From: an uncultured Lachnospiraceae bacterium
GTDB lineage: Bacteria; Bacillota; Clostridia; Lachnospirales; Lachnospiraceae
Length of the DNA stretch: 64,000 bases
Assembly: GCA_910578175.1 (NCBI GenBank)
Contig: CAJTPF010000001.1
Location: 121,842-185,841 of the forward strand
Direction of reading: 5' to 3'
The notes under the pieces are model-generated. The model was given only the letters and a program-made list of their open reading frames with translations, did not search any database and was not told where the DNA came from. Within the stretch, counting starts at the first letter, position 1, and each line of letters starts with the position of its first letter. The translations under genes were made by a program, and so were the position numbers. This document shows, in pieces, positions 18,341 to 27,043 of the stretch.

Positions 18341-19171
18341 ATGAGTTATGCAGATCAGATATTTATCAATATGTGCAGTGATATTTTGGAAAACGGTATC
18401 AGTACGGAGGGAGAAAAGGTTCGTCCGAAATGGGAAGACGGCACCTATGCATACACAATAAAAAAGTTCGGGGTTGTGAATCGTTATGATCTGTCAAAGG
18501 AATTTCCTGCATTGACATTGAGAAAAACAGCTTTTAAAAGTGCGGTGGACGAGATTCTCTGGATCTGGCAGAAAAAATCAAATAATGTACATGAACTGAA
18601 CAGTCATATCTGGGACAGCTGGGCTGACGAGAACGGTTCCATAGGTAAGGCATATGGATATCAGCTTGGTGTAAAACACCGGTATAAAGAGGGTGAGATG
18701 GACCAGGTTGACCGTGTATTGTTTGATTTGAAAAATAATCCCTATAGCAGGCGTATCATGACAAACCTCTATGTTCATCAGGACTTATATGAGATGAACC
18801 TGTATCCATGCGCATACAGCATGACGTTTAATGTTACGGGAAATAAGCTGAATGCGGTTTTAAATCAGCGTTCCCAGGATATTTTAACGGCAAATAACTG
18901 GAATGTGGTGCAGTATGCGGTATTGTTGCATATGATAGCCCAGGTCAGCGGTCTTGAGGCAGGAGAACTGGTACATGTTATTGCGGATGCACATATTTAT
19001 GACAAACATGTTCCGTTAGTCAGGGAGCTGATCTGCAGGGAAGCTTTTCCGGCGCCAGTATTCCATATAAATAAAGATATTAAGGACTTTTATGATTTTA
19101 CAGTGGAGGATGTCAGTCTGGAAAATTATATGACAGGTCCCCAGATAAAAAATATTCCGGTTGCGGTTTAG
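18341..19171 (+). CDS. thyA: Thymidylate synthase
   Basis: Converts dUMP to dTMP with methylene-tetrahydrofolate. About 276 residues. Catalytic Cys is in YPCAYSM; NQRSQD binds phosphate; Asn of NNWNVVQY and His/Tyr of DAHIYDKH bind dUMP; Glu of DEILWIWQ matches the E. coli Glu58 position. The residue after the catalytic Cys is Ala rather than the His seen in the E. coli enzyme. The start at 18341 (MSYADQIF) is chosen over an ATG/GTG-type start at 18284 that overlaps the hflX stop; an AGAAAGGA site lies 12 bases upstream. It is followed 47 bases later by folA, its metabolic partner. Confidence 0.93.
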   Translation: MSYADQIFINMCSDILENGISTEGEKVRPKWEDGTYAYTIKKFGVVNRYDLSKEFPALTLRKTAFKSAVDEILWIWQKKSNNVHELNSHIWDSWADENGSIGKAYGYQLGVKHRYKEGEMDQVDRVLFDLKNNPYSRRIMTNLYVHQDLYEMNLYPCAYSMTFNVTGNKLNAVLNQRSQDILTANNWNVVQYAVLLHMIAQVSGLEAGELVHVIADAHIYDKHVPLVRELICREAFPAPVFHINKDIKDFYDFTVEDVSLENYMTGPQIKNIPVAV

Positions 19172-19218
19172 TATTCATAAACGGTAATTTTTTATTTTAT
19201 GAAAGGAAGAATTTATAT

Positions 19219-19710
19219 ATGAAATTAATTGTGGCAGTTGATAAAAATTGGGCGATCGGAAAGAATGGAAAGCTTTTGGTAAGTATTCCGGCGGATATGA
19301 AATTTTTCAGGGAAACCACTACCGGGAATGTGGTGGTAATGGGAAAAAATACTCTGAACAGTTTTCCCAACGGATTGCCGTTAAAGAATCGTGTAAATAT
19401 AGTGATGACTACCAACCGGTCTTTTGACGGTAAAGGTGCAGAAGTGGTCTATAGTTTGGATGAGGTTCTGGAAGAAGTAAAGAAATATGATTCAGACCGG
19501 GTTTATGTAATCGGCGGAGCCTCCGTTTATGAGCAGTTATTGGAATACTGTGATACGGCATATGTTACATATATTGATTATGCCTATGAAGCCGACCGGT
19601 ATTTTCCGAATCTGGATAAGACGGAAGAATGGAAATTGGAAGAGGAAAGTGAGGAACAGACATATTTTGATGTGGAATATTATTTTAGAAAATATACCAG
19701 AACAAAATAA
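19219..19710 (+). CDS. folA: Dihydrofolate reductase
   Basis: Regenerates tetrahydrofolate with NADPH after thymidylate synthesis. 163 residues, the usual size. Visible motifs: LIVAVDKNWAIGKNGKL (substrate loop), VVMGKNTLNSFPNGLPLKNRVN-type cofactor segment, and YVIGGASVYEQLL. The acidic residue that protonates substrate is in IPADMKFF. AAAGGAAG ribosome site. It sits directly behind thyA, a common pairing. Confidence 0.95.
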   Translation: MKLIVAVDKNWAIGKNGKLLVSIPADMKFFRETTTGNVVVMGKNTLNSFPNGLPLKNRVNIVMTTNRSFDGKGAEVVYSLDEVLEEVKKYDSDRVYVIGGASVYEQLLEYCDTAYVTYIDYAYEADRYFPNLDKTEEWKLEEESEEQTYFDVEYYFRKYTRTK

Positions 19711-19728
19711 AATTCCGGAAATGATTTA

Positions 19729-19755
19729 ACATATGAAATATAACTGCATATTATA
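19729..19755 (+). promoter_or_regulatory. Sigma-K/sigma-E-like sporulation promoter before sleC
   Basis: AC (19729-19730), 16 bases, then CATATTATA (19747-19755) fits the sigma-K consensus AC-N16-CATAnnnTA. It lies 21 bases before the start codon of the spore cortex-lytic gene. The motif is short, so chance occurrence is possible; the gene context supports it. Confidence 0.5.
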
Positions 19756-19776
19756 CTAAAAAGACTGTGAGAAAGT

Positions 19777-20664
19777 ATGGATATGCGAAAATTAAATAAT
19801 GAAAATATTGATACGGGCCGACTTCAGATCAATTGTACCACGATTAATAATATTCCCATTGAAAACGTGAATATCTCTATATATTATGAAGGCAACCCGG
19901 ACAATAAAATTGAGGAACTGAGTACCAACAACATTGGTCAGACCGAGAATATTGAGCTGGAAGCCCCACCAGTTGAATTAAGCCTGAATATGGATAATAT
20001 TGTTCAGCCTTATTCCGAATATTCGATCCTGGCAGAGGCGGATGGGTTTGAGCCGGTTGATATTTCAGGAATTGAAATTTTATCCGGCACCTCGGCTATT
20101 CAGAATGTAAAGATGCGTCCGCAGAATGAAAATATGGAGGGGCAGAATTATGTGATCCCGGCACATACCCTTTATGGGGAGTATCCGCCGAAAATTGCAG
20201 AAGCTGAAATTAAACCGGTAAATCTTCCGGGAGAGATTGTACTTAGCAGGGTTGTTGTTCCGGAATATGTCGTGGTCCATGACGGAGCGCCGACGGATAG
20301 CACCGCGAATGATTATTATGTTCTTTACCGGGATTATATAAAAAATGTGGCATCCAGTGAAATTTATGCCACCTGGCCGATGGAGACCATACGGGCAAAC
20401 ATACTGGCTATTATGTCGTTTACCATGAACCGGGTGTATACGGAGTGGTATCGTAATAAAGGATATGATTTTACGATCACATCTTCTACGGCATATGATC
20501 ATAAATGGATTAATAACCGGAATATTTTTGATTCTATTTCAGCCGTGGTAGATGAACTTTTTAATCAGTACTTATCAAGACCAAATGTCAAACAGCCGAT
20601 CTTAACCCAGTATTGCGACGGAAAGCGGGTATCCTGCCCGAATTGGATGACCAGTTGGCAATAG
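19777..20664 (+). CDS. sleC: SleC-like spore cortex-lytic protein, 5' segment (gene split by element)
   Basis: The first 292 codons belong to a SleC-type spore cortex-lytic enzyme, which opens the cortex peptidoglycan during germination. An N-terminal pro/CnaB-like region (GRLQINCTTINNIPIENVN) is followed by a segment beginning YVIPAHTLYGEYPPKI. A SpoIID-like lytic transglycosylase domain contains NVASSEIYATWP (probable catalytic Glu195) and RVYTEWYRNKGY. The frame reaches TGG ATG ACC (20644-20652) and then enters foreign sequence, giving only three more residues and TAG. The rest of the gene continues in frame from 33231. Expressed as it stands, it would lack the end of the SpoIID-like part and the peptidoglycan-binding domain. 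Confidence 0.88.
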   Translation: MDMRKLNNENIDTGRLQINCTTINNIPIENVNISIYYEGNPDNKIEELSTNNIGQTENIELEAPPVELSLNMDNIVQPYSEYSILAEADGFEPVDISGIEILSGTSAIQNVKMRPQNENMEGQNYVIPAHTLYGEYPPKIAEAEIKPVNLPGEIVLSRVVVPEYVVVHDGAPTDSTANDYYVLYRDYIKNVASSEIYATWPMETIRANILAIMSFTMNRVYTEWYRNKGYDFTITSSTAYDHKWINNRNIFDSISAVVDELFNQYLSRPNVKQPILTQYCDGKRVSCPNWMTSWQ

Positions 20665-20674
20665 CGTATTAACT
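20644..20674 (+). other. attL of the serine-recombinase element
   Basis: Core TGGATGACC (20644-20652), shared with attR, is followed by AGT and the arm TGGCAATAGCGTATTAACT (20656-20674). The arm is an exact inverted copy of the attR arm. The left side is host sleC sequence. Confidence 0.85.
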
Positions 20675-20699
20675 ATACAGGAAACCGCTTATATAGTGC

Positions 20700-22100
20700 C
20701 TAAACGTCCATTTCATCAACCAGAAGCAGGTCGTCCCTATTGGCTGCAAGTTCTTTCAGTTCATCTGTAAAACCGGCCGGACTGAACAGTACAAACCACA
20801 CATGACGGTTTTGGTTCTGCCAGTTAACGTTTCCGGCTTTTTCCACCAGATCCCGGAAGATATTTATTCCTACAGGCTCCTGCCAGAATTTACATTCCCC
20901 CAGGATGAGATTCTTTTCTTCCGGATCAATGGCAGCAATGTCAATCTCATTTTTTCCGTCCCACCATCGTCCGATTTTAGAAAAATGGAATGGCCAATAG
21001 TCTTCTGCATTCAAATCCCACATCCGTTCTCTGCAGACATCTTCATATACAAAGGCGGTATGTCCGCTAATCAGTCCTTTGCGTATTTTATTCATTACAA
21101 TACGGCTGTTTCCGCTTTCTATAAAGCTCATGTTTGGATAAACAAAGGCGAACCAGAATCGGATATAGTTGTCTTTGATTTTGTACAGACCTTTCTTGCT
21201 CTTTTCAGGATTTTCCTCCGTAACAGGTACCTCACGTTCCAGTATATCCAGGTCAATCAGTGTTCTCAGATATTTGGTCAGACTGGTGGATTTTATCTCC
21301 AGTACTGTGGAAATGGCAGAGAGTTTGCTGTTGCCTGCAGCAATGGCTTTAATTATGGAGAAGTAGCTGCCGATTTCTGTGACTTCCTGCTGTAGAAGGA
21401 AATGGGGTTCATCATATAAGCAGCCGGAACGGTTGAGGATACAGTTCTGAATGGATTTATAGATGTCGTCGGATTCAGAAAACAGTTCTATATACTTGGG
21501 AACACCTCCGGTTACGGAATACATTTCAATCAGTTCCCAGCGGTTTTTGCGGGGAAAGAATTCCCGGTAGTAGCGAAACGGTATCTGTTTCAGACGGATT
21601 TGGGCAGTCCTCCGGCCGTACAGAGGACTGTCATAGCTTAATGTCTGGAATTCCATCATGGAAATCAGGGAACCGCATAGGATGACCATAACCGATTTAT
21701 CTTTCAGTGTTTCTTCCCAAATGCGTTGGAATATGGAAGGAAATGCAGGATTGGATTTGCCGATGTACTGAAACTCATCAATAACGATTACCGGTTTGCT
21801 GTTAAAAGAAGTGTCAGTAATTGCTTTGAAGATAATCTCCCAATTTTTAATATCTGCGTTCTTTAAAAGTTCGTTTTCTATAAAATCTGCAGTTTTATCT
21901 TTAAAAGCATTTCGGTTCTGGGCCTCGGATTCTTCGCTGGCAAGGAAAAAGAGAGCCTTTTTATCTTTGATAAACTGGGAAATCAGAGTGGTTTTCCCGA
22001 CTCTGCGCCGTCCATACATTATAACCAGAGAGCTGCCTTTGCGGTCATATTCGCTTTGCAGGGTTTCCATTTCGGATTCACGGTCAATAAATTGTTCCAT
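20700..22100 (-). CDS. AAA ATPase with DUF234/nuclease-like C-terminal domain
   Basis: 466 residues. An N-terminal ATPase of the archaeal-ATPase/AAA type has Walker A in GRRRVGKTTL, Walker B in VIVIDEFQY and an arginine-rich YGRRTAQIRL segment. A winged-helix part follows (LSAISTVLEIKSTSLTKYLRTL). The C-terminus has EIDIAAIDPEEKNLILGECKFW, a pattern of the PD-(D/E)xK nuclease type seen in DUF234. Many such genes occur on mobile DNA; function is not established. The ATG at 22100 has a GAGGTG site; a GTG three codons upstream is less likely because it is inside that site. First gene inside attL, transcribed towards it. Confidence 0.87.
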   Translation of the reverse strand: MEQFIDRESEMETLQSEYDRKGSSLVIMYGRRRVGKTTLISQFIKDKKALFFLASEESEAQNRNAFKDKTADFIENELLKNADIKNWEIIFKAITDTSFNSKPVIVIDEFQYIGKSNPAFPSIFQRIWEETLKDKSVMVILCGSLISMMEFQTLSYDSPLYGRRTAQIRLKQIPFRYYREFFPRKNRWELIEMYSVTGGVPKYIELFSESDDIYKSIQNCILNRSGCLYDEPHFLLQQEVTEIGSYFSIIKAIAAGNSKLSAISTVLEIKSTSLTKYLRTLIDLDILEREVPVTEENPEKSKKGLYKIKDNYIRFWFAFVYPNMSFIESGNSRIVMNKIRKGLISGHTAFVYEDVCRERMWDLNAEDYWPFHFSKIGRWWDGKNEIDIAAIDPEEKNLILGECKFWQEPVGINIFRDLVEKAGNVNWQNQNRHVWFVLFSPAGFTDELKELAANRDDLLLVDEMDV

Positions 22101-22125
22101 ATTAATCACCTCGGTTTTTGATTAT

Positions 22126-22153
22126 ATTATACTATGAATTATTATAATTTCAA
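22126..22153 (-). promoter_or_regulatory. Promoter of the AAA ATPase gene
   Basis: On the minus strand TTGAAA (22148-22153), a 16-base spacer and TATAAT (22126-22131). Confidence 0.55.
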
Positions 22154-22250
22154 GTATATTATTTTTGCGGTAGAATAATTGAAAACATTTATTTGGAATG
22201 TAGTAATACAAATAAAAAAGAATAAAAGAATCTCATTTTTCGGATAACTT

Positions 22251-22790
22251 TTATTCTTCTTTATTTGTATGTATGTGCTCTCGAACACTTTTATCATAAT
22301 TTTGCATATTTTTAATAATTTCCGTAAAATTTGTTTCATCGCTTGTATTAAAAAGAAATTCAGCGATTGTTTTTGGAATGACAATAAATGCAGTCATAAA
22401 AGATGTAGCAACTGTTATTAATGTTACGATCGTCTGTAATGAACTTTTACTTGTAAATGCAATGATGATTGATATTAATAATGTAATGATGATGCTAGCA
22501 AGTACAATCAAAGAACTGTAATAAAAAATTTTTTTATATCTTCTTTTATCTTGTAAGGAATATCTGGCGTTTTCAATATATATATCTAATAGAGCAGAAT
22601 AATCTTTATTGTGATGAGACAAATATTCGGTGTCCAATTCTACCAGGTTATTATCGGATGTAACGGGTACTGCCTGTTCGGTACTTAAGATACTATTTAG
22701 AAAATCGTTAATTTCTATTTCATTAGAAGTTAGGTTCTCATTTGTATCTTCTGTTTCCGGTGAAGTAGAATTAGAAAGCTGTTCATCCAT
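22251..22790 (-). CDS. Small membrane protein, partner of the ImmA/IrrE gene
   Basis: Unrecognised 179-residue protein. The first 85 residues are polar and acidic, followed by a basic stretch (SLQDKRRYKKIF). Two membrane segments (about 92-112 and 119-140) are joined by a very short loop. The C-terminal tail is charged. Its start codon overlaps the stop of the peptidase gene upstream, so the two are translationally coupled and probably work together. It is AT-rich. It could be a substrate, target or effector of the peptidase. No function is claimed. Confidence 0.75.
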   Translation of the reverse strand: MDEQLSNSTSPETEDTNENLTSNEIEINDFLNSILSTEQAVPVTSDNNLVELDTEYLSHHNKDYSALLDIYIENARYSLQDKRRYKKIFYYSSLIVLASIIITLLISIIIAFTSKSSLQTIVTLITVATSFMTAFIVIPKTIAEFLFNTSDETNFTEIIKNMQNYDKSVREHIHTNKEE

Positions 22791-23377
22791 TATTTAAATT
22801 CATCCTTTAACTCATCGATTCGTTTTGTAATTGCAGTTTCAGATACCTGAAACTGTCTGGCTAATTCAGCCACTTTATCGTATAAGTATAAGTCTGATAA
22901 ATTTGCATATGCTTTAATGAACAAAGATTTTGGCATTAACAGATTTGCGGCAAAAGTATTGGCCCGTTGTTCGGTTGGTCTGTTTGTGTTACGGGTGTCA
23001 TATCCGTCGTAAAATGCTAATTTATTATTTCGGTCAAAATCAAAAATATAATGGCACAATTCGTGCGCCATGGTAAAACGTTGATGTCCAAGATTATCGT
23101 TGCGATTAATGGAAATTACTTTATCTGTTTTATATTTATCTTTTAGTTTATAATCAATTCCAATAATTCCTGATAAAGTAGGCGAGAAATCATAATTCTG
23201 TATGATAACCTCAAAACCCAATAATTTCATAATTTTTACGATTGGAATTGGTGCTGATGATATATCGAATTTTTTTAAAATTTTATTTGCTGCAGATTCC
23301 ATATCATCAGAATAATTTTCATTTAAATCTCGTATGAGTTTTTCCACAATATACCCACTCTTTCTAAATACCCTCAT
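22790..23377 (-). CDS. ImmA/IrrE family zinc metallopeptidase
   Basis: 195 residues. The gluzincin motif HELCHYIFD (in FTMAHELCHY) is the zinc-binding HExxH form, and a downstream ExRAN-type Glu occurs in PTEQRANTFAANLLMP. The family includes ImmA, which cuts the ImmR repressor of ICEBs1 and so triggers excision, and toxin or defence peptidases. The C-terminus looks helix-turn-helix-like (QFQVSETAITKRIDEL). There is no repressor gene directly beside it. The promoter upstream overlaps a perfect palindrome, suggesting repressor control. The ATG at 23377 has AAGGAATG upstream; a shorter GTG start near 23347 is possible. Confidence 0.88.
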   Translation of the reverse strand: MRVFRKSGYIVEKLIRDLNENYSDDMESAANKILKKFDISSAPIPIVKIMKLLGFEVIIQNYDFSPTLSGIIGIDYKLKDKYKTDKVISINRNDNLGHQRFTMAHELCHYIFDFDRNNKLAFYDGYDTRNTNRPTEQRANTFAANLLMPKSLFIKAYANLSDLYLYDKVAELARQFQVSETAITKRIDELKDEFK

Positions 23378-23387
23378 GTTGACATTC

Positions 23388-23427
23388 CTTATAGTGTTTA
23401 CTATAAGTATGACAGTAAGAGACTCAA
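23388..23427 (-). promoter_or_regulatory. Promoter and palindromic operator of the ImmA/IrrE operon
   Basis: CTTATAGT (23388-23395), four bases, ACTATAAG (23400-23407): a perfect inverted repeat. On the minus strand, TTGAGT (23422-23427), 16 bases and TATAGT (23400-23405) form a promoter whose -10 lies inside the palindrome, so a bound repressor would block it. Confidence 0.6.
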
Positions 23428-23537
23428 TTATGTAAATAATCTTGTTTTAGTATATCAAAATTTTTGCCTTTTTTCAATATATCTTAAGGCTAAAATCTAT
23501 ATGTTTCTTTTACCGATCAGACGTTTCTTCTGTGATC

Positions 23538-25277
23538 TTATGAAAACTGACTGTTATAGAGAACCGCATATTTTCCGTTCCGGTTCATCAGTTCCTCGTG
23601 GGTTCCGACCTCTTTTATGTCTCCGTCCTCCATATACAGGATCATGTCGGCATCCCGGATGGTAGACAAGCGGTGTGCAATCACAAAGCTGGTGCGTCCT
23701 TTCATAAGCTGCGCCATGGCCCGCTGAATCAGGACTTCGGTATGGGTATCCACATTACTGGTGGCTTCGTCCAGGATCATGATTTCCGGGTCGGAAGCAA
23801 TGGCGCGGGTAATGGTCAGAAGCTGACGCTCGCCCTGGGATATGTTTTCTGCGCCTTTTGTCAGAAGCATATCGTATCCGCCGGGAAGGGTTTTGATGAA
23901 ATCATGGGCACAGGCCGATTTTGCGGCTGCAATGATTTTGTTCCGGTCCATATGTTCACCAGCATATTCCAGATTCTCTGCAATGGTACCCTCAAACAGC
24001 CAGGTATCCTGTAAGACCATACCGAACCGGCTCCGTAGTTCATCCCGCGGCATTTTCCGGATATCCGTTCCGTCCACGGCGATGGAACCGCCGGCAATCT
24101 CATAAAATCGCATCAGCAGGTTGACCAGGGTTGTTTTACCGGCACCGGTAGGCCCTGCAATGGCAACTTTCTGACCGGGTGATACCGTCAGATTAACGTC
24201 TTTCATTAACATACGGTCCGGGGTATAGCCAAACCGGACATTTCGGAAAGTTACGCTGCCGGAGCGTTCCCGTGGAAGGATGGCGTTTTCCGCATCCGGC
24301 AGTTCTTCCTCTGCATCCAATAAAGCAAAGATCCGGTTTCCCGCAGCTTTGGCGGCGCCGAAACTTCCTGCCATACCTGCCAGTGAGGAAAAAGGTTCGG
24401 CAAACCGCCGGGTGTATTCCAGCATTGCCTGTACATTTCCTACCGTGATCCGACCTGCGATGACGCCAAGACAGCCGATGGCCGCACAGATCACATATCC
24501 CATATCGCTGACCAGCGTGGTGATCGGACTAACTGCGCCGGCAGTGGTTTCCGCTTTGTAGGAACTGTTTTTTAATTCTTCATTGAGCGCCTGAAAGTCA
24601 GCGTTTGCCCGTTCCTGATAGCTGAAGGACTGAACGACCTGCTGGCCGTTGTACATTTCCTCAATATATCCGTTAAGACGTCCCAGCAGTTCCTGCTGCC
24701 GGTTGTAATGCCTGGCGCCGGATCGCATCACGCCGGCTGCACTCAGCAGGGAAAGGGGGACCAGGATCACCGGGATCATGGTCAGCTTAGGACTGATTGC
24801 CAGCATCATCAAAAGAATTCCGATGGCAGTGATGACCTGGGTAACAATGGAGGTCAGATTCTGGCTGACGGTATTATTAATGGTATCCACATCATTGGTA
24901 ATGATACTGAGAATATCCCCATGGGTATGTGTATCATAGTAATCCAGTTTCAGCCGGTGCATTTTGCGATCGATATCACTTCGGATTTCCTGCATGACAT
25001 TCGCCGTGATCTTTGCCATATGGAAGCCCTGCAGGAACGAGAAGAACTGGGAAACCAGATAAAGGCATACCAGAGCCGTCAGCAGCCAGAGGATCGTATC
25101 CCGGTAGAATACGCCGTCCCGGATACTGTCAAACAGGGTGGTGGTAACCTTGCCGATCACAAATGGGGCCATAACGGTGAAAACGGTACTGACGGATGCG
25201 AACAGTAAGACGAAGAATAACCGTAGCCGGCAGGCTTTGAAGTAGCCGGACAGCCGTTTAAAAACAGATTGGTTCAT
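23538..25277 (-). CDS. ABC exporter half-transporter (permease-ATPase), second subunit
   Basis: About 579 residues. N-terminal six-helix exporter domain, then ATPase: Walker A GPTGAGKTTLVN, signature ISQGERQLL, Walker B IMILDEATSNVD, and H-loop VIAHRLSTI. The pair with the upstream half-transporter resembles heterodimeric multidrug exporters. The start at 25277 (MNQSVFKRL) has AAAGGAGG and lies one base beyond the upstream stop; the 30 extra codons further upstream overlap that gene and are rejected. It is under the MerR-type promoter at 27044-27074. If the first subunit is truly broken (see 25279-27002), this subunit would lack its partner. Confidence 0.92.
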   Translation of the reverse strand: MNQSVFKRLSGYFKACRLRLFFVLLFASVSTVFTVMAPFVIGKVTTTLFDSIRDGVFYRDTILWLLTALVCLYLVSQFFSFLQGFHMAKITANVMQEIRSDIDRKMHRLKLDYYDTHTHGDILSIITNDVDTINNTVSQNLTSIVTQVITAIGILLMMLAISPKLTMIPVILVPLSLLSAAGVMRSGARHYNRQQELLGRLNGYIEEMYNGQQVVQSFSYQERANADFQALNEELKNSSYKAETTAGAVSPITTLVSDMGYVICAAIGCLGVIAGRITVGNVQAMLEYTRRFAEPFSSLAGMAGSFGAAKAAGNRIFALLDAEEELPDAENAILPRERSGSVTFRNVRFGYTPDRMLMKDVNLTVSPGQKVAIAGPTGAGKTTLVNLLMRFYEIAGGSIAVDGTDIRKMPRDELRSRFGMVLQDTWLFEGTIAENLEYAGEHMDRNKIIAAAKSACAHDFIKTLPGGYDMLLTKGAENISQGERQLLTITRAIASDPEIMILDEATSNVDTHTEVLIQRAMAQLMKGRTSFVIAHRLSTIRDADMILYMEDGDIKEVGTHEELMNRNGKYAVLYNSQFS

Positions 25278-25278
25278 A

Positions 25279-27002
25279 TCAGATCGCCTCCTTTCCCAGT
25301 TGTATCTCTGCAATTTCCCGATAGAGCGGACAAGTCTGCAGAAGTTCTTTATGGGTTCCCTGTCCCGCAATGGTACCGTCGTCTATGACAAGAATACGGT
25401 CCGCATCCAAAATGCTGCTTACCCGTTGTGCCACCATGATAATTGTAGCATTTCCGATGGCAGCTTTTAAGTTTTTGCGGAGCGTCTGGTCGGTTTTCAT
25501 ATCCAGAGCGGAAAAACTGTCGTCAAATATATAGATTTCCGGATGTTTCATGACCGCCCGGGCAATTGCCATACGCTGCCGTTGTCCGCCGGAAAGATTC
25601 GTACCGCCCTGGGCGATGGAATCGTGATATCCGTCTTTCTTTTTTAAGATAAATTCTTCTGCACAGGCTATCCGGGCAGCTTCCTGCCAGTCCTGTTCCG
25701 TTCCGTCTGTTTTTCCGAAATTCAGATTCGAAGCGATATCTCCTGAAAATAAAATATTTTTCTGTGGAACATATCCAATCAGGGAACGGAGATCATCCAC
25801 GGCATATTCTTTTGCGTTGATTCCGTCGATCAGGACTTCTCCGAATAAAGGGTCGTAGAGACGGGGAATCAGTTTTAATATACTGGATTTTCCGCGGCCG
25901 GTTCCGCCGATTATGGCGGTGATCTCTCCGGGATGGGTTTCAAAACTGATATCTTTTAAGATCGGTTCCTGGGCGCCGGGATAAGCAAAGGCTACATGAC
26001 GAAATTCCACGGTACTGCGGAGCGGACGTTCTTCCAGGGAAAACCTGCCGTCCTGAATCCCTGGTTCCGTATTCAATACTTCCGCAATCCGTCTAGAACA
26101 GGCATATGCGGTAGGAAACATCATGATCACAAGGGCAAGCATCATGACAGACATCAGTACCATACTGATATACTGGCTGTTTGCCACCAGCGACCCTACC
26201 TCCATGGCGCCGGTTTCCACATAATGGGCACCAAGTCCTAAAACCGCCGCCGTGGTAACGCCGAAGATCACATTAATGACAGGCATTAGGAGACTTGTGA
26301 CCCGTCCGGAAGTCATCGCAGTTGCGGCATGATCGGTATTTGCTTCTGCAAAGCGGCCGTTTTCCGTTTTCTGTTTATTAAACGCCCGGATGACACGGAC
26401 GCCTTCCAGGGATTCCAGAAACAGCTGGTTCATTTTGTCCAGTTTGTTTCGGAGTCTGACCGAATAACGGGAAGCAAACAAAATGACAATGCCGCATCCC
26501 AGCAATAGTACGGGAATCGCAATGCTCAGCACGGAACTGACCCGGCCGCCGGTAGCCGAAGAAAAGACCAGACCGGCAACGGCCATCATGGGAGCAAGGA
26601 TTCCGATCCGCAGGAGCATGGTGAGAAAGTTCTGAACATTGGTGATATCCGAGGTGCTTCGCGTGACCAGGCTGGCGGTACCGAAGGAATCCAGTTCTTT
26701 GGCGGAAAAGCTTTGTACTTTGCCAAAGACCCGGCTGCGCAGTCCGGCAGCAAAGTCTGTGGAAATACGGGAAGCCATCCGGACCGATAAAAATTGATGG
26801 TACAGGCCAGTACCGTTATTCCCGCCATGACAACGGCAAGGGTTAAGATGGTACGGCGGGAAGAATCCGAGACGCCGTTATTGAACATACGGGCTAACAG
26901 GGAAGGGAGCATCATTTCCCCGACTGCAGATATCAGGACCAGTATGGACAGCAGAAGGATCTGCTGTATTTTTAATGTTACATTTGAAAAGATAGTTTTC
27001 AT
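25279..27002 (-). pseudogene. ABC exporter half-transporter, first subunit, frameshifted
   Basis: The true start is ATG 27002 with an AGGAGG site (MKTIFSNVTLKI). The reading frame is good to about residue 70 (VLACTINFY), then the rest of the protein (MASRISTDFAAGLRSR onward, to 25279) is found one base out of frame. The break lies at a run of five A (26789-26793; T on the coding strand). Adding one base restores a smooth INFLSVRMASRIS-like join. Downstream it has Walker A GGTGRGKSS, signature LSGGQRQRMAIARA, Walker B IYIFDDSFSALD. This is either a real mutation, slippage-type phase variation, or a sequencing error. Confidence 0.85.
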
Positions 27003-27043
27003 TCTATTCCTCCTGTCGGTTGTAGTTTGTTTTGATATGTGAT

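Noticed and set aside
26789-26793. Programmed ribosomal frameshift in the ABC gene
   Set aside because: There is no slippery heptamer with a following stem, and this exporter family is not known to use frameshifting; a one-base loss in a short A run is simpler.
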